Source of the DNA: Ligustrum vulgare
Lineage: Eukaryota; Streptophyta; Magnoliopsida; Lamiales; Oleaceae
DNA length: 64,000 nt
Reading direction: 5' to 3'
Assembly (NCBI GenBank): GCA_963555705.1
Contig: OY743189.1
Location: 2,125,501 to 2,189,500, forward strand
The stretch's first letter is position 1; the number at the start of each line of letters is the position of its first letter. This document shows positions 1-11,290 of the stretch, one piece after another. The translations under genes and the position numbers were made by a program. The notes beneath the pieces were generated by a model, which worked only from the letters and a program-made list of their open reading frames with translations, ran no database searches and was not told the origin of the DNA.

Positions 1-1912
1 CTCACGGGTACGCGCATCGATATTTGACTTTCTCGGTTCTTATCAGAAATACTCATTCACATCCTCAAAACAATCCTTCCAACCAAAGAACCTGTTGGCC
101 AAGTGAAGAAACTTTCCTTGTTAAACTTCAGCAAAATCAGGAAGTTGTTCCATTTGATTTTAGGGGGAATGAAAATGGAGAGGCTGTCGAAATGAACGAC
201 ATGGTGGAACTGTGTCTTAATTCTATTATAGGCTCAACTGCCCCGAAGTCAATTTTGAAGACTAAATCATTGATAGCTTTGAAGAAGATGAATGAAGTTG
301 AAATTGATTTGTAGAAATTGGAGCGGGAACTTCTCAGTGGGCTGAATTCGAGTTTGAACCATGAGTTAAAAGTGCAAGTATCCTTAATCGAAGAAATCCA
401 GGTGGCTAAAAGTGGAGAAATATGGCTGGTGGGCTCCAATCCAAATCATAATTGGGATCCCGGAATTAAAGTGGCTCAGCAGCTAGGTGATAGGGATGAC
501 ATTCGACCCGTCTGGGTCAGTTCTGGGCCTCTGGCCCAACTCCAAAGGGAGGTCCAGTCCAGAAAATTGGAGTATTGCCAAATGATACACGATGTGATAT
601 TTGGAAAGAGGAAATGTCGAAGGCTAGAAAGCGATATAACGATGTTGTTGGATCATTCTCTTGTCAACTGTTAACTACTTGTGTGAGCTATGTTTGGAAA
701 CATATACATCCTAAGTTATCATATGGAGCTGCTGGGGAGTTGACAAGAAGCTGTGCTTCAACCACGACAAAAGGAAATCTCACTGGAAGCACCAGAAAGG
801 AATTAATTATATCAATAACTGGGTTCGATCAATAGAGTCCTAGGAAAACTGAAAGTTTGATTTGCATCAGTGAGGCACTGGCCAGGATTCGTTTCTCAAA
901 ATGGGAGGAAAAACCAGATTTTGTGGAGGATTTTTGGCCCCTCGAAATGGCACTACACCAGTCTGCTACCGATCACTCAACTGGAACGGTTGATATGAAT
1001 CTCATCAAAACTAGAGTCTTTGCAAGTAAATGGAGGAAAAGGAAGAACTTGATATCAATCACCTGTAACATGATAATGGAGAAAATGCAACTTCGGGATC
1101 CCTCAACTCGCATGTTGAAGTTACTGGAAGAATTGAGAATGCAGAGCATTGACGCTGAAATTTACCTGGATGAACTGCGATATGTTCTTGCTACTCTCGC
1201 AAATGCAGGATTCGTTGCTCCTTGTGGGGATGGCGTGAAAATGAAGTATGGAAGCTGGATTGGAAAACTCTCATCGCAGTTGGAGAGGGGAATTGGAAAT
1301 GAAAAAGAAAATGCTGGGAACTTCATCAAAGATATGCAATTTGAGGCTGAAATAGGCTTGAAGCAGATTAAAGAAATGATACTAGCCCATATGTTTAATG
1401 TGGAGTTCAAACGAGTCCAAAGTGATATGGGCCAAAATCGAAGCTGGGACCCAAGGACTCAAGCGGCCCAACCAACAGTCTGGGTTAGTCCATTTGTAGG
1501 TCTAAACATCATGGTGGAAAACTCACTCTGTCGGAAGGTGGTTCTCACTGCTCTGAAGACTATAGGTGCAACCGGTTATGGGGTCTTCAAGGACGTTATA
1601 CTAAGGGTGGTAGATGGTCGAGTGAGAGTGAGGCTTAGGCGGACTGATGGAGGCACCTCATCTTATCAGTCTGCTGCTACCAATTTTGTCAAAGAATGTA
1701 TATTGGCAGCCACAAAAGTGATCAACAGGATAACAAGGCGCTCTTTTTTAATGGAAAGACTACCTAGTTCTGGGGCCTCTTGGGATATTGTAGCTACCAT
1801 TAAACAGCATTTTCCCGATTTCAACCTTGAGGACAAAGTTCATTTAAGGGGGTGGTTGTTACGAGTAGCCCTTCTTTGCCCTCACACGTTCCAGCATGGA
1901 GAAATAAGATAA
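1..1912 (+). pseudogene. Decayed retroelement-like polyprotein, three broken frames
   Basis: Successive plus-strand frames (24-314, 318-674, 857-1912) are separated by stops and frame changes, so the product is not made intact. The longest open piece is 351 codons. The first two pieces lie in one frame, separated by a stop at 312-314. A phrase containing WDP followed by VWVS occurs twice (about 450-520 and 1445-1490), which suggests an internal duplication or a repeated domain. Near the end, residues DFNLEDKV (about 1819-1842) resemble the C-terminal tail of plant Ty3/Gypsy polyproteins. A purine-rich stretch and an LTR-like promoter follow at once, as expected for the 3' end of such an element. 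I do not recognise gag, reverse transcriptase or integrase motifs in the body, so the assignment rests on the tail and context. It could instead be an unrelated decayed host gene. The left end is cut by the window. Confidence 0.4.
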
Positions 1913-2490
1913 GAAGAGGGATTTGGAAGAAACAAAATTAACTGCTAGACCCAGTGGGAAAAGAGTAGAAACAACGCTCAAGTTCTTTACAACGTTTTAT
2001 TCTATTTTTACTTCATTTGGCATTATACAAATTGTAAACACGATTCTTTCCTTACCTATAAAAGGAAGAACTCGTGTGAGTTAGTGAGTCAAGTGATAAG
2101 TGTGATTTCTTCTTCCTTCATTTCTCTGCAATTCTCTCCCTCATCTCCAGATTCTCTCTTCTTCACCTCATCTTCTTATCTTCTCATCTCTTTCACAGTT
2201 CTTCTTCATTCAATTACTGTAATTTCATTTCAAACACAGCTGCAACTTTATGTTTTTGTCCATATTGAATACTGTTGCCTGTTTTTTAATTCCTGCAACT
2301 GTAATAAGGTTCATCAGTATATATAATGAAGTAATTCACAATTTCTGGTTATGTTTTTCACCTTGAATACTTAGAATTCCTCATTTATGTTTGCAATTTT
2401 TTCTGCATTTTTCTGTGCTGCTACAAAATCTATTTGCTAGTTCTAACTGCTGGTTCTGGTTGAATTGAGCCCAACCATGACACGAAACCC
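1913..2490 (+). repeat. LTR-like segment with TATA box
   Basis: A TATA box (CTATAAAAG, 2056-2064) is followed by a pyrimidine-rich leader and a run of short T-rich phrases ending in CCAACCATGACA near 2481. The final part matches 5280-5583, which also has the CT-rich leader, the 'aaacacagctgca' phrase and an ending in CAACCATGACA. The two are therefore copies of one LTR family. The exact 5' boundary is not clear. Confidence 0.45.
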
Positions 2491-4080
2491 ACGGAGAAGC
2501 TTGGTTGCCACAGGATTTTTTTTTATGCCCAAGCCATTGCCCTACCGCAATCTTTTCACCCTCGTTGAAAACTTAGTCGCGCAAACCGCCGTAGGCGACT
2601 GCCTTCTTCCCCTAGCCTCGATTTCTGGCCGGAAATCATTCAAATGCAAGACCCAATTTTGAAATGAAACCCAGCTTTTCTCTCTGTCGTGCTCCTGCTG
2701 TCATGCAGAATGATGTAAATGGGGGGGTTTAGTTATAAATGTTGAAAATTCTTTTTAAATCCTAAAGTTTGGCCAAAAAATAAAGTTAGTCCCCTATTTG
2801 ATGTTGACTTCTTCATCATCCCTAAAGTTTAAGTATTCTTCAAATTAAATATAAAATACTTACTAATTTTATCATATTGGCCCTAAACATTCTAATTTTA
2901 ATAATTAGACCCAAAAACATTTAAAGATTTATCAAATTATTCATTTATTTACTTTCAAAAGTTCAATCAAGTCCCTAAAAATTTTAAAGTATTAATTAGG
3001 ACTTAATATCCTAAATTATATTAATTTTGTTCTTATTAGACGACGTCGCGGAAAAAGTTTAAAGTACAGTAACTTCACATCCGTTCAAGTTCAAGAAAAT
3101 TTTTAGGAATTTGATGTGAGGTTTACATTAAAACAATTGTGATTATTTTGTCCATGTTATTTCTTGATGTGTGATTTTAATTGTGATATAATGCTTTCTA
3201 CGTATGAAAAGGTTGTCAGGGACCGTAAATAGGTTCGAGATCGAAATTGGGTCCTTGGGGTTGTCCCATAGTGCACAATTTTATTTAACGCTAATAACTT
3301 GTTTTTTGGACCGTAAATAGGTTCGGGATCGAAATTGGATCCTTGGGGATGTCCCACAATACATTTTCAAAAAAAAAAGTTTTTATTGGTATTATTATAT
3401 TCATAATTTGATTTCATGTTTGGATTTAACTTGATTTATTGTTGTATCTCCACTGAGTATAATTCGTTATGCTCACCCCACTATTTTCACCATTTCAGGT
3501 TAAGTAGCTCGACGATGCATGGCAATGAGCGGGGCAATCATGATTAATTGATAGACTATTTCAATTAACAAATTTTAGGGTACTAGTATTTTATTGATTG
3601 GTTTCCATTTGTTAAATTATTTGGCATTTTGGTTATGATTATTTTTTGTAGTGACAATTTGATTTGATTAAACTACTCCAATAAGTTATGCTTCCGCGTT
3701 CTATTTTTAAAATATATTATTTTAACTCCTATTTGTCAAATTAATTTCGAACCTTATTAATCTCTCTTCTTCTAGAAACTTTAATACAACTTTTAAAGTA
3801 AAATCTTATTTTTTTTCTCCCTAATAGCTAAAAAAAATAATGTTTTTTGACAATAGTAATTAGAAATACATTTATCATTTAATTGTTATTTGTTTATATT
3901 TTATTTAAATTTGTAAATTTAGAAGTAATTCATATAACATAAACTATAATTTTAAATTCTATATAAATATTTTATGGTATAAATATGAATTTATCATTTT
4001 AATCATTTTGTATTTAGAAACTTGACAAAAAAATTTACTATAAATATGAAAAATCTATATTTTTATTCATACGGGCTAAA
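2491..4080. repeat. AT-rich intergenic DNA with old LTR-like relic
   Basis: No gene is visible. Two near-identical segments of about 48 bases (3221-3268 and 3309-3356), each starting GACCGTAAATAGGTTCG and ending in TGTCCCA, sit 88 bases apart. Phrases near 3450-3530 (a 'ctgagtataa...gttatgctcaccccac' type sequence) are of the kind found in plant Gypsy LTRs. The rest is A/T-rich and uninformative. Confidence 0.3.
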
Positions 4081-4084
4081 TCAA

Positions 4085-4249
4085 AAATAACTGCGACCTG
4101 CATGGGCCAGCGGGCGGGCCTGGGTTGTAGTTCAAAATTTGCGGACTGACCCGTAACCGGCAACGGGCGGGCTTTTTTTTCAAGCGGACCGTTACCGGGC
4201 TTTTATTGGCGGGTCAACCCGGCCCGGACCACCCGGATCGACACCTCTA
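4085..4249. mobile_element. Terminus of a hAT-type non-autonomous element
   Basis: The segment ends in GATCGACACCTCTA, which on the other strand reads TAGAGGTGTCGATC. That is the style of hAT terminal repeat also seen here at 47929 and 61795. It is unusually GC-rich, with repeated CGGGCGGGC and CCCGGCCCGG phrases. I could not find the matching opposite end or the 8-base duplication, so only this terminus is supported. Confidence 0.4.
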
Positions 4250-4717
4250 GACAAAGCTCTCAGCCTTGTAGTCATGGATTCAAACACCGTAGTGTGCAAT
4301 TTTAATTTAAGTCATCGTCATCAGCTGGACGCCGGCCACAAATATTTATTTATTTACATTTTTTCCTTGAAGCTTTTCCAAAATTACTTAAAAAAAAAAA
4401 AAAAAAAGGAAAAGGTTTCAACAGCCATAAAATTACTTCAAGTCCAAAATCAAACCCAAATTCTGGTTTCAAACGCCATAAACTCCAACAAACTCATTCA
4501 AATCCAATTTTTCTTCAACCATCACCATTTCTCCGACCACCACGAAAATCACTTGACTATATTGACCACTCGACTATATTGACCACTCGAACCTTGAGGA
4601 CAGGTTTTTTTAAGAGGGATGGTTTGTCATGGTTAGCCCATTTAATCCTCACAATCAATATACAAATACTCATCCACAATAAATCAATTCTAGAATATTC
4701 TACTACCACTCTATAAA
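4250..4717. other. AT-rich spacer, no gene seen
   Basis: It contains an A-run near 4390-4407 and low-complexity C/A-rich sequence. A tandem of the short phrase 'actatattgaccactcga' lies at about 4555-4590. Nothing here reads as a gene. Confidence 0.4.
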
Positions 4718-4720
4718 TTA

Positions 4721-5235
4721 GGGTGCGTTTGATAGCGATGGTGGAATTTAGGTGGAAAGAAAATGAATTCAAGGGAATTGAATTCTTGGGAATTAGAAGT
4801 TTAATGTGTTTGATTGGTTTAATTTTCTAGGTGAAAAATGTAGGGAATTTTTCAACTTTTGTTATTTGATTGACATTATTTTCCATGAAAAATAAAGTAA
4901 AATTGATCTATTTTAATAAAAAAAAAATTAATTTTTTCATGCATTTGTACAATTGTACTTGATAATAATAATGTTAATTTTTAGAAAAAAAAAAACCAAT
5001 TAACAATAACAAAAATGATCAAACGTAACGAAAATAGTATAAGATTTTTCATGAAAAATAAAACCTCCTCCTTCCCTTGGAAAATGAATTCATTCAAAAC
5101 AAGGAAAATACCGAATTTTGAGGCAAGTGGAAAAATGAATTTCATGGAAAATTTAGACAACCAAACAGCGCAAAATTGGAAATTCACATGAAAAATCATA
5201 TTTTTCATGGAAAATTACCCGAATCAAACGTACCC
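4721..5235. mobile_element. PIF/Harbinger (Tourist-like) MITE, intact
   Basis: The 515-bp element starts GGGTGCGTTTGAT and ends ATCAAACGTACCC, inverted repeats with one mismatch. It is flanked by TTA on both sides (4718-4720 and 5236-5238), the three-base target duplication typical of PIF/Harbinger. It has no coding capacity. A related copy interrupted by another element lies at 50008-51322, and its reassembled length (about 530 bp) agrees. Confidence 0.85.
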
Positions 5236-5238
5236 TTA

Positions 5239-5590
5239 CAACACATGGGAAGTGGAAAAAGGGATGAAAAAGACAATATATTTGATCTGTTTGCAAAATA
5301 GCTCCTCTCTCCCTTCCTCTTTTTCACCCTCAGCCCATACTCTATCTCTCTCATCTCATACTCTGTTCTCTATTTTATATATTGCATTTGATTACAAACA
5401 CAGCTGCATTTATGTTCCTCTTAATGTTGATTCCTGCAGCCCCTGCAATGTAATCCAAATATCACTTAAGAGTTAATTCTTATTTCATATTGCAAGTAAT
5501 TTCAATTTCTACATTACCTTGTTTTTACTTCTAATTGCTGGTCCTTGGTTGAAGATCATCAACAATAGAGCTTCAACCATGACAACATCC
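5239..5590 (+). repeat. LTR-tail copy related to 1913-2490
   Basis: A CT-rich leader, an 'acaaacacagctgca' phrase and an ending in CAACCATGACA match the segment at 2140-2490. It begins right at the edge of the MITE, so the MITE probably inserted into this LTR. Confidence 0.4.
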
Positions 5591-6780
5591 CTACACATCC
5601 CCAAAAATCGCTACACACACACACACTACACACATAGCTCTCACTGAAGCCATCCTCACTGACTCGTAGCATACACCGACTTCAACCTACATCGGGAACC
5701 AACTACATTCCGCGACTCACAAAGTCACCAGAGCAACCCCATCCACCTTGCACACATCGTGATCAATCCAACTGAAATTCAGGTGAGTCCCGTCCCTAGG
5801 TCGTTTAGTCAAGTCTTCTGTGATGTGGGGATGGATATTATTGAAATTGATTTGGCATGTTTGTGATTTTGGGATGAAGACTTACACCTAGGTTAGTGAT
5901 AATGGAGGGTTGAAATTGTTGGATATTGGTTAAATAAATTGAGAATTGAAAATCGATCAAAGTGACTTCGTGTGCGACTTCGGGCAAATACTCAAAAGCT
6001 CGACTCAATCCGTTTAGGCAAAATTGTTTGCCACTTCGCCGCTTCATGGCGCACAAACGGGGGTCGAGGGGGCAGCGCCCCCGAAAGAGAATTTTGATTT
6101 CTCTGCATGTATTGAAGGGTATATTTGGCATTTCGAAAATCAATGTCGGATGAATGAGAAATTACGAAAAATGACGAAAATCAGGTCAAAATATTTGACC
6201 GTGCGACCACATGGTTAGTAAACCGCGCGATCATACGTCAAATTAAAGTCCGATTTTTTGAGGAAAACCGTGCGACCGCACGGTCTATAACCGTACGGCC
6301 GCACGGTTGTCCGGCCACAAGGAACATTTTCATAAAGGTGTATTGTTTGGAAAGGGTGCATGGTTTGGCCTCAATCATTTCGTCCACACCCTTTCATGAT
6401 TTATAAATAGGACCCTTTTGGTGTCCTATTCCTCACAAGTTTGATATGCAAAACATCTCTCATCCTCTCTTCTCTCCAAAATCAAATCATTGCATTTGTT
6501 ATTTTGATTTTTCTTCATTTCATCATTGGAGTACAAAAGCCTAAATTTGGTTCGTTGTACTTGTGTTTTGGAGTGCTACAAACACAATTGAAGTCGTTGT
6601 ATCTTGGGAGTCGATTGCCAGAATCCGTAGGCACCGTTGTAAGGCAAATTCGACTTAAGGACAAAGAGTCCAACTATTTCCTCGGCTTTGTCCCTACATT
6701 TCTTATTCTTCTTGTTTGTACTTTCCTTACCGTTACTCTGTCCAATTTTCGGCTTGGATTTAGCCTAGGTGTTTGTTAAA
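5591..6780 (+). repeat. LTR-like promoter with palindrome cluster
   Basis: A block with a GC-rich phrase (gggggcagcgccccc, about 6069-6083) leads to three imperfect palindromes of the form ACCGTxCGxCCGCACGGT (about 6199-6308). A TATA box (TTATAAATAG, 6401-6410) and a CT-rich leader follow. This is the order expected for the U3-R part of a plant LTR. No partner LTR or primer site was found. The 6821-22151 element is inserted just downstream. A short CA-repeat is at 5614-5624. Confidence 0.4.
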
Positions 6781-6820
6781 TTTCTTTAGTTTAGTTTTGG
6801 TTGAAATTTGTGAACAATGG

Positions 6821-7288
6821 TGATGAGAATCGAGAAAGTCAAACCTCGATGCGCGTGCCAGTGGGACCCACGACGAGATCCGACGTCGAAGAGGTTCAAG
6901 ATTCGAGGCTAAACAATGTGAATAAATCAAGAAAAGAAGCTAAGAATCAAGTTGGAACCAAAAATGAGAAGTTTGGAGTTCAGCCAAGTTTCGGTCGACC
7001 GAACATTCTTCCGGTCGATCGATCTTCTGCAAAGGAATTTTTGACCCAGCTTCAATCGCTTTCGGCTGAGTGGCGGTCGACTGAAAGTCCCCTTTCGGTC
7101 GACCGGTGATCGACCGAAACACCTCATTTTTCAAAAAACGGGATTTTTCTTGTAAATATCGAAATTGCACATTTTTCTCATTTTGTACATTATATTCACA
7201 TTTCTCTTCATTTGTAAAGGATAACTTTGGATGTTAAGAAAGCTCTTGAGAGCTAGGTCTTGAAGACCCCCTTCTTGAGGTAAGGTTA
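6821..7288 (+). repeat. 5' LTR of Gypsy element, first part
   Basis: It matches 21415-21891 of the 3' LTR. It contains several GGTCGACC-type palindromes (6990-7120). The match continues at 17439-17698 after the inserted element. The GGTTA at 7284-7288 is the target duplication of that insertion. Confidence 0.88.
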
Positions 7289-7933
7289 TGTAGCGCCCCG
7301 AGTTCCGTATACCCGATTCACTACGTCATTTTCTGTCTAAATTTTTCGAATAATATTTTTGCGGAAGAAATAATTGAAATTCATTTTTGGCAACATTAAA
7401 TAAACTGTAATGGCCGCTAAAATTGAAAACATTTATGAAACCATTTGAAATAGTAAATCGAACCATTAATATTGTAAAGAAATTGCCAATATCATAATTT
7501 CTCAAATAAATGAACTTCTCTAAATTATTCGATTGTTTGGAAAATACGGAAATCATTAACGTCAAACTTTCAACCGTTCAACGATTATTGCCACCATCAT
7601 TCATCGCTCGCCACCGTCTCCGAAATCTGCAAAACTGTTAAAAAGTAGGGTGAGTATTTCATGGGGGAAATACTCAGTAGACTCATCGCATATTAATTTA
7701 ATTTATAAGATGATTAAACACATAAATCCCGGCTCTTTATAAAACGGGCATTGATAGAGCTTCTTTATAAAACTGTTCTTGATAAAACTCATATTGTGCA
7801 TTACAGCACGGGACATATTTTGCAAATCATAGGCTCTTTGAAAACAGCTCTTTGAAAACCATATACTTATAAAAATATTTTAATTATGCCAAGCATAATT
7901 TCTTTTGAAAGCATAACATAAGATATGATTGAA

Positions 7934-8336
7934 ATCCTCATAAACATAAATAGACACAAGAACTTTACCGAACTTAGGTGGCAAGAATTCTTATGCAGTA
8001 AAATCATAATAACAGTAAGTTTTCATCATAACATAGGATAAGATCGAAATCCTCATAAATATAAGAATTTTACCAAACTTAGGTGGCAAGAATTCTTATG
8101 TAGTAAGTATACCAAGCATAATTTTCTGAAATTCATAGGGATCAATTGCATCATAACATAAGATAGGATCGAAATCCTCATAAACATATGCGACAGGAAT
8201 TTTATCGAACTTAGGTGGTAAATCCTCATAAACATATGGAAAGATAGGAGTTTTACCGAACTTCGTGGCAAATCCTCATAAACATAGGAGACACAAGAAT
8301 GTTACCGAACTTAGGTGGCAAGAATTCTTATGTGTA
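7934..8336. repeat. Tandem array of about 50-60 bp units in LTR
   Basis: About five degenerate units share 'cctcataaacata...ttaccgaacttaggtggcaagaattcttatg'-type phrases. A duplicate array is in the other LTR at about 14662-15064. Confidence 0.75.
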
Positions 8337-8771
8337 GCGCTACTAAAACTCCGGTCCCCTTAACATATCATAACTTATCATATGGGACCCAAAACAATCT
8401 TGGTAGATTGATTTCATAGCAATGATCCAAAAAAACATTTTCGTGAAGCATAGGGTATACTTACTTTTCGTAAAAACATAAAGTATATTTTCTTTTCATA
8501 AAAACATACTTACTTTTCATAACAACATAAGGTATATTTACCTTTCATAAAAACATACTTGTTTTTCTTAAAAATTGACTTTCACAAGTCACATGACATC
8601 CATATGAAATCATAATTTAAATTAATTAATAAGTGCGAGTCTACCTCAAATCCGACGAGTGCAAAGTTGAGCGGGAATGACTTCAATTTCTTTAAATTCT
8701 CCGTACGCTTCGTCTTAGCCAATAAGTCACTTTAGTATATCGAATATATAGTTCAAAATGATAAATTATAA

Positions 8772-9140
8772 TTTGAGGACTAAAATTGATGTTTTGAAAG
8801 TTGAGGGACTAAAATGAATACTTTTGAAAGTTCAGGGACTAAAATAGATATTTTGAAAGTTAAGGGACTAAAATGAATACTTTTAAAACTTGGGCTTAAA
8901 AGTAAATCAGCAGGTACTGAAATAAAAGAGTTTAAAGTTAAAGGGCTGAAGTAAATCATTTTAAAGCTTTGAGGCTGAAATGGATGAGTTTAAAACAGTA
9001 GGGACTGAATTAAAACAATTTAAAACATCAGGGACTGATTAAAACTCATTTAAAACTTAAGGGCTGAAATTGATAAGTTTTTAAAACTGAATGACTGATT
9101 TGAAACAATTAAAAACGTTAGGGACTGATTTGCAAATTCT
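8772..9140. repeat. Tandem array of about 30-bp units (GGGACTRAAAT...)
   Basis: Roughly a dozen degenerate units start with GGGACTAAAAT, GGGACTGA or GGGCTGAA and continue with a TTTTAAAA-type tail. The same array is at about 15500-15868 in the partner LTR. Confidence 0.75.
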
Positions 9141-10705
9141 GGAAATAAATAATATATCATTCAGATCTTTTCTCTCTCTCATAACTCACTCACTCTCTCA
9201 CGATCTCTCTCTCGCGCGATTTCAGCAGCGACAGGCGAGAGAGAAAGGCGATCGGTGGAAATTCTTTGGAATCAACGGTGCTATAGCCGGCAGTTCGCCT
9301 GCGCAGGAGGTGGCCAACGACGAGGCTCCGCTAGGCTAGGTTTTGGTGGAGTTTAGGTGCGATTTGGGGCTGAAATCCGAGATTTTAGGTCGGGGTTTTT
9401 CCGGCGAAAATCCGGCATTTGAGGTAGGTGGTTATCTGGTTACTCTGTTTCTTGGGTTTGGGTTGATTTGGTGATGGCTATCCGGTGGTGTTGATTGATG
9501 ATGATGATTGTTTGATTTGGAGATTAAAATGGTGAGCGGAGGTTCGATTCTTGGTCGACCTCTGAAGTGAGGCAGTGGACTTGGATATTACGGATTCAGA
9601 AATGGTGGTGGGTGGAAAAGTGTGGTTGTGGCTGAGTGGTGATCGATCTTGATGATGATGATGGGGTTGCTGGAAGAAACTGCAAGATTGGTTGAAGATG
9701 TCGATGAATTGTGTGTTTGAATATGGTGATGATAGTGCCGGTTGGCAGGGGTTCTTAGGTAATTGGCTGATGGTGAGTTTGGGATTACTGGAAGTGGTGA
9801 GGGCTGTTCTTGATTCGGTGGCTTAGAATTCAAATTGAGTAGAGGCAGTTTGGGTGGATGGTGACCGTGACTGAAGGCAGTGTTGTGAAGTAGGCAGTTT
9901 GGCGTCATGGCTATGGTTCAGCAGTGGACTAGGGAATTATGGGATACGGTGCTTGAAATGTTGTGAGGAATTAGTGGTGATGATCATGCAGAGAGTTGAG
10001 ATTTGCAGGCGTGCTGGGAATTGAAAATGACAAAGAAGGCTGGTGGTTAGACTGATGATTCTAAACATGAAGGTGGGATGAAGGTATCTTTAAAGGAGAA
10101 AAGAAAGGAAAAGAAGAAGATTAATGGAGAATAAAAATCATTATGTTTAGTAGACACATGGGGTAGGATTGAATTGTGATAGCTTTGATTAATTGGTAGT
10201 GGTGTTCTTTGTTAGGTATAATAATAATAATGATGATAGTTTGTATGTGCAGGACGGAAGAATGCAAATTGAGTTTGATGAAGAACATATAAAATTAGAG
10301 GAAGAGATGTAGATAGTTAGGTATTAAGAAAAGTGGGAAAACATGGGGAATAATTAGTTGGTTTGTTGATGATGATGTTTTTGGACTGAAAATACATTTG
10401 AGAATAAATAGATTTTGAGATAAAATCGAATTACGTATTTGGACTTAAAATAATTTGAATAAGGAAAATTGAGATATTTTAATAAATTTGGAATTCAAAA
10501 TGATTTTGAAAATAATACTTTGAATAAATAACATAATTTTAGAAATTCGAATTTTAATTTAAAATCGAACAAATTCGATATTTCTTGACTTGGCTAGACG
10601 AATTCGTCGCGGCGTTAATTTCAAAATAATAAATGAAATAGTAGCGACAAAATTTTCTAAATATTAAAATAATTATTTATTGCATAAAAATTCTGGGTCG
10701 CTATA

Positions 10706-10720
10706 ATCTTACCTCCTTAA
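10706..10720 (-). other. Polypurine tract (minus strand)
   Basis: On the minus strand TTAAGGAGGTAAGAT abuts the LTR start TATAGCG. This is where plus-strand DNA synthesis would be primed, and it sets the element's orientation. Confidence 0.65.
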
Positions 10721-11248
10721 AATAATTTCGTCCTCGAAATTAAACTTACTTAATCTTATAATTTCTGAATACTTAATCAGAATCTCTTCTTCTTATCATC
10801 GAAAATTCCCAAAAATAATCAAAGAATTACCTGAATATCTTCTCTACGTAATATACCCAAACATATCAACATAATATCATCAACTTATCTTTCCAATATT
10901 TGTAACCCAAAATTCAGTAAACAAATATCTCCCAAAACTAAGATTCTATACTTAAATGTCACCACATTTCCTGCAAAGTATTTCTTTCACTTGTATATAC
11001 GTATGAATTCTGATTCAATACGGTACTCATTTTACTTTCCACGTATCATCACACTATACCAAGATTATCATTATTAAAACAAAATATCAGTACCCATAAT
11101 CCAAGAAAATATTCCAAATCTCCAATCAAATCTCCTTTATCGATAAAATTTAACAGCGCATTACTTCTTGTCTCCTCTTTTCATTAAAATAATCCTGCGC
11201 TTTCTTGCTGGTCACAACATTACGCGGATTCACTCAGATCCTTTGCGC
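10721..11248. other. AT-rich spacer upstream of cargo ORF 1
   Basis: No reading frame of note. It would hold the promoter of the first cargo gene. Confidence 0.4.
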
Positions 11249-11249
11249 T

Positions 11250-11258
11250 TTTAAATAG
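11250..11258 (+). promoter_or_regulatory. TATA-like box of cargo gene 1
   Basis: TTTTAAATAG is centred about 38 bases before the chosen ATG at 11291. The same TTTAAATAG word lies upstream of the LOG-like gene. The leader would be very short, so transcription may instead start further upstream. Confidence 0.35.
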
Positions 11259-11290
11259 TTCATGCTGGGAAGAGGTTGAATCATCAAACA

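Larger units (their letters stand above)
7289..10705 (-). repeat. 3' LTR (minus orientation) of the LARD
   Basis: On the plus strand it reads from TGTAGCGCCCCGAG to GGGTCGCTATA. It is a near-perfect copy of 14017-17433. Differences seen by eye are in the words around 8205, 8250, 8672, 9091, 9299 and 10650. It contains three tandem-repeat arrays (annotated separately) and a CT-rich stretch at 9170-9230. Short ORFs inside it are repeated in the other copy and look fortuitous. Confidence 0.92.

Noticed and set aside
7934..8336. CRISPR-like array of regularly spaced repeats
   Set aside because: The units are degenerate and contiguous with no unique spacers. The array is duplicated in the partner LTR and lies in plant DNA.
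9091..9339. 82-codon plus frame in the LTR after a CT-rich tract
   Set aside because: It looked like a 5' UTR and first exon, but there is no coding continuation and the frame runs through the tandem array.
9588..9908. 106-codon minus frame, also at 16316-16636
   Set aside because: It lies inside the LTR and is present twice only because the LTR is. It is His/Asn/Ser/Pro-rich with no domain, so probably fortuitous.
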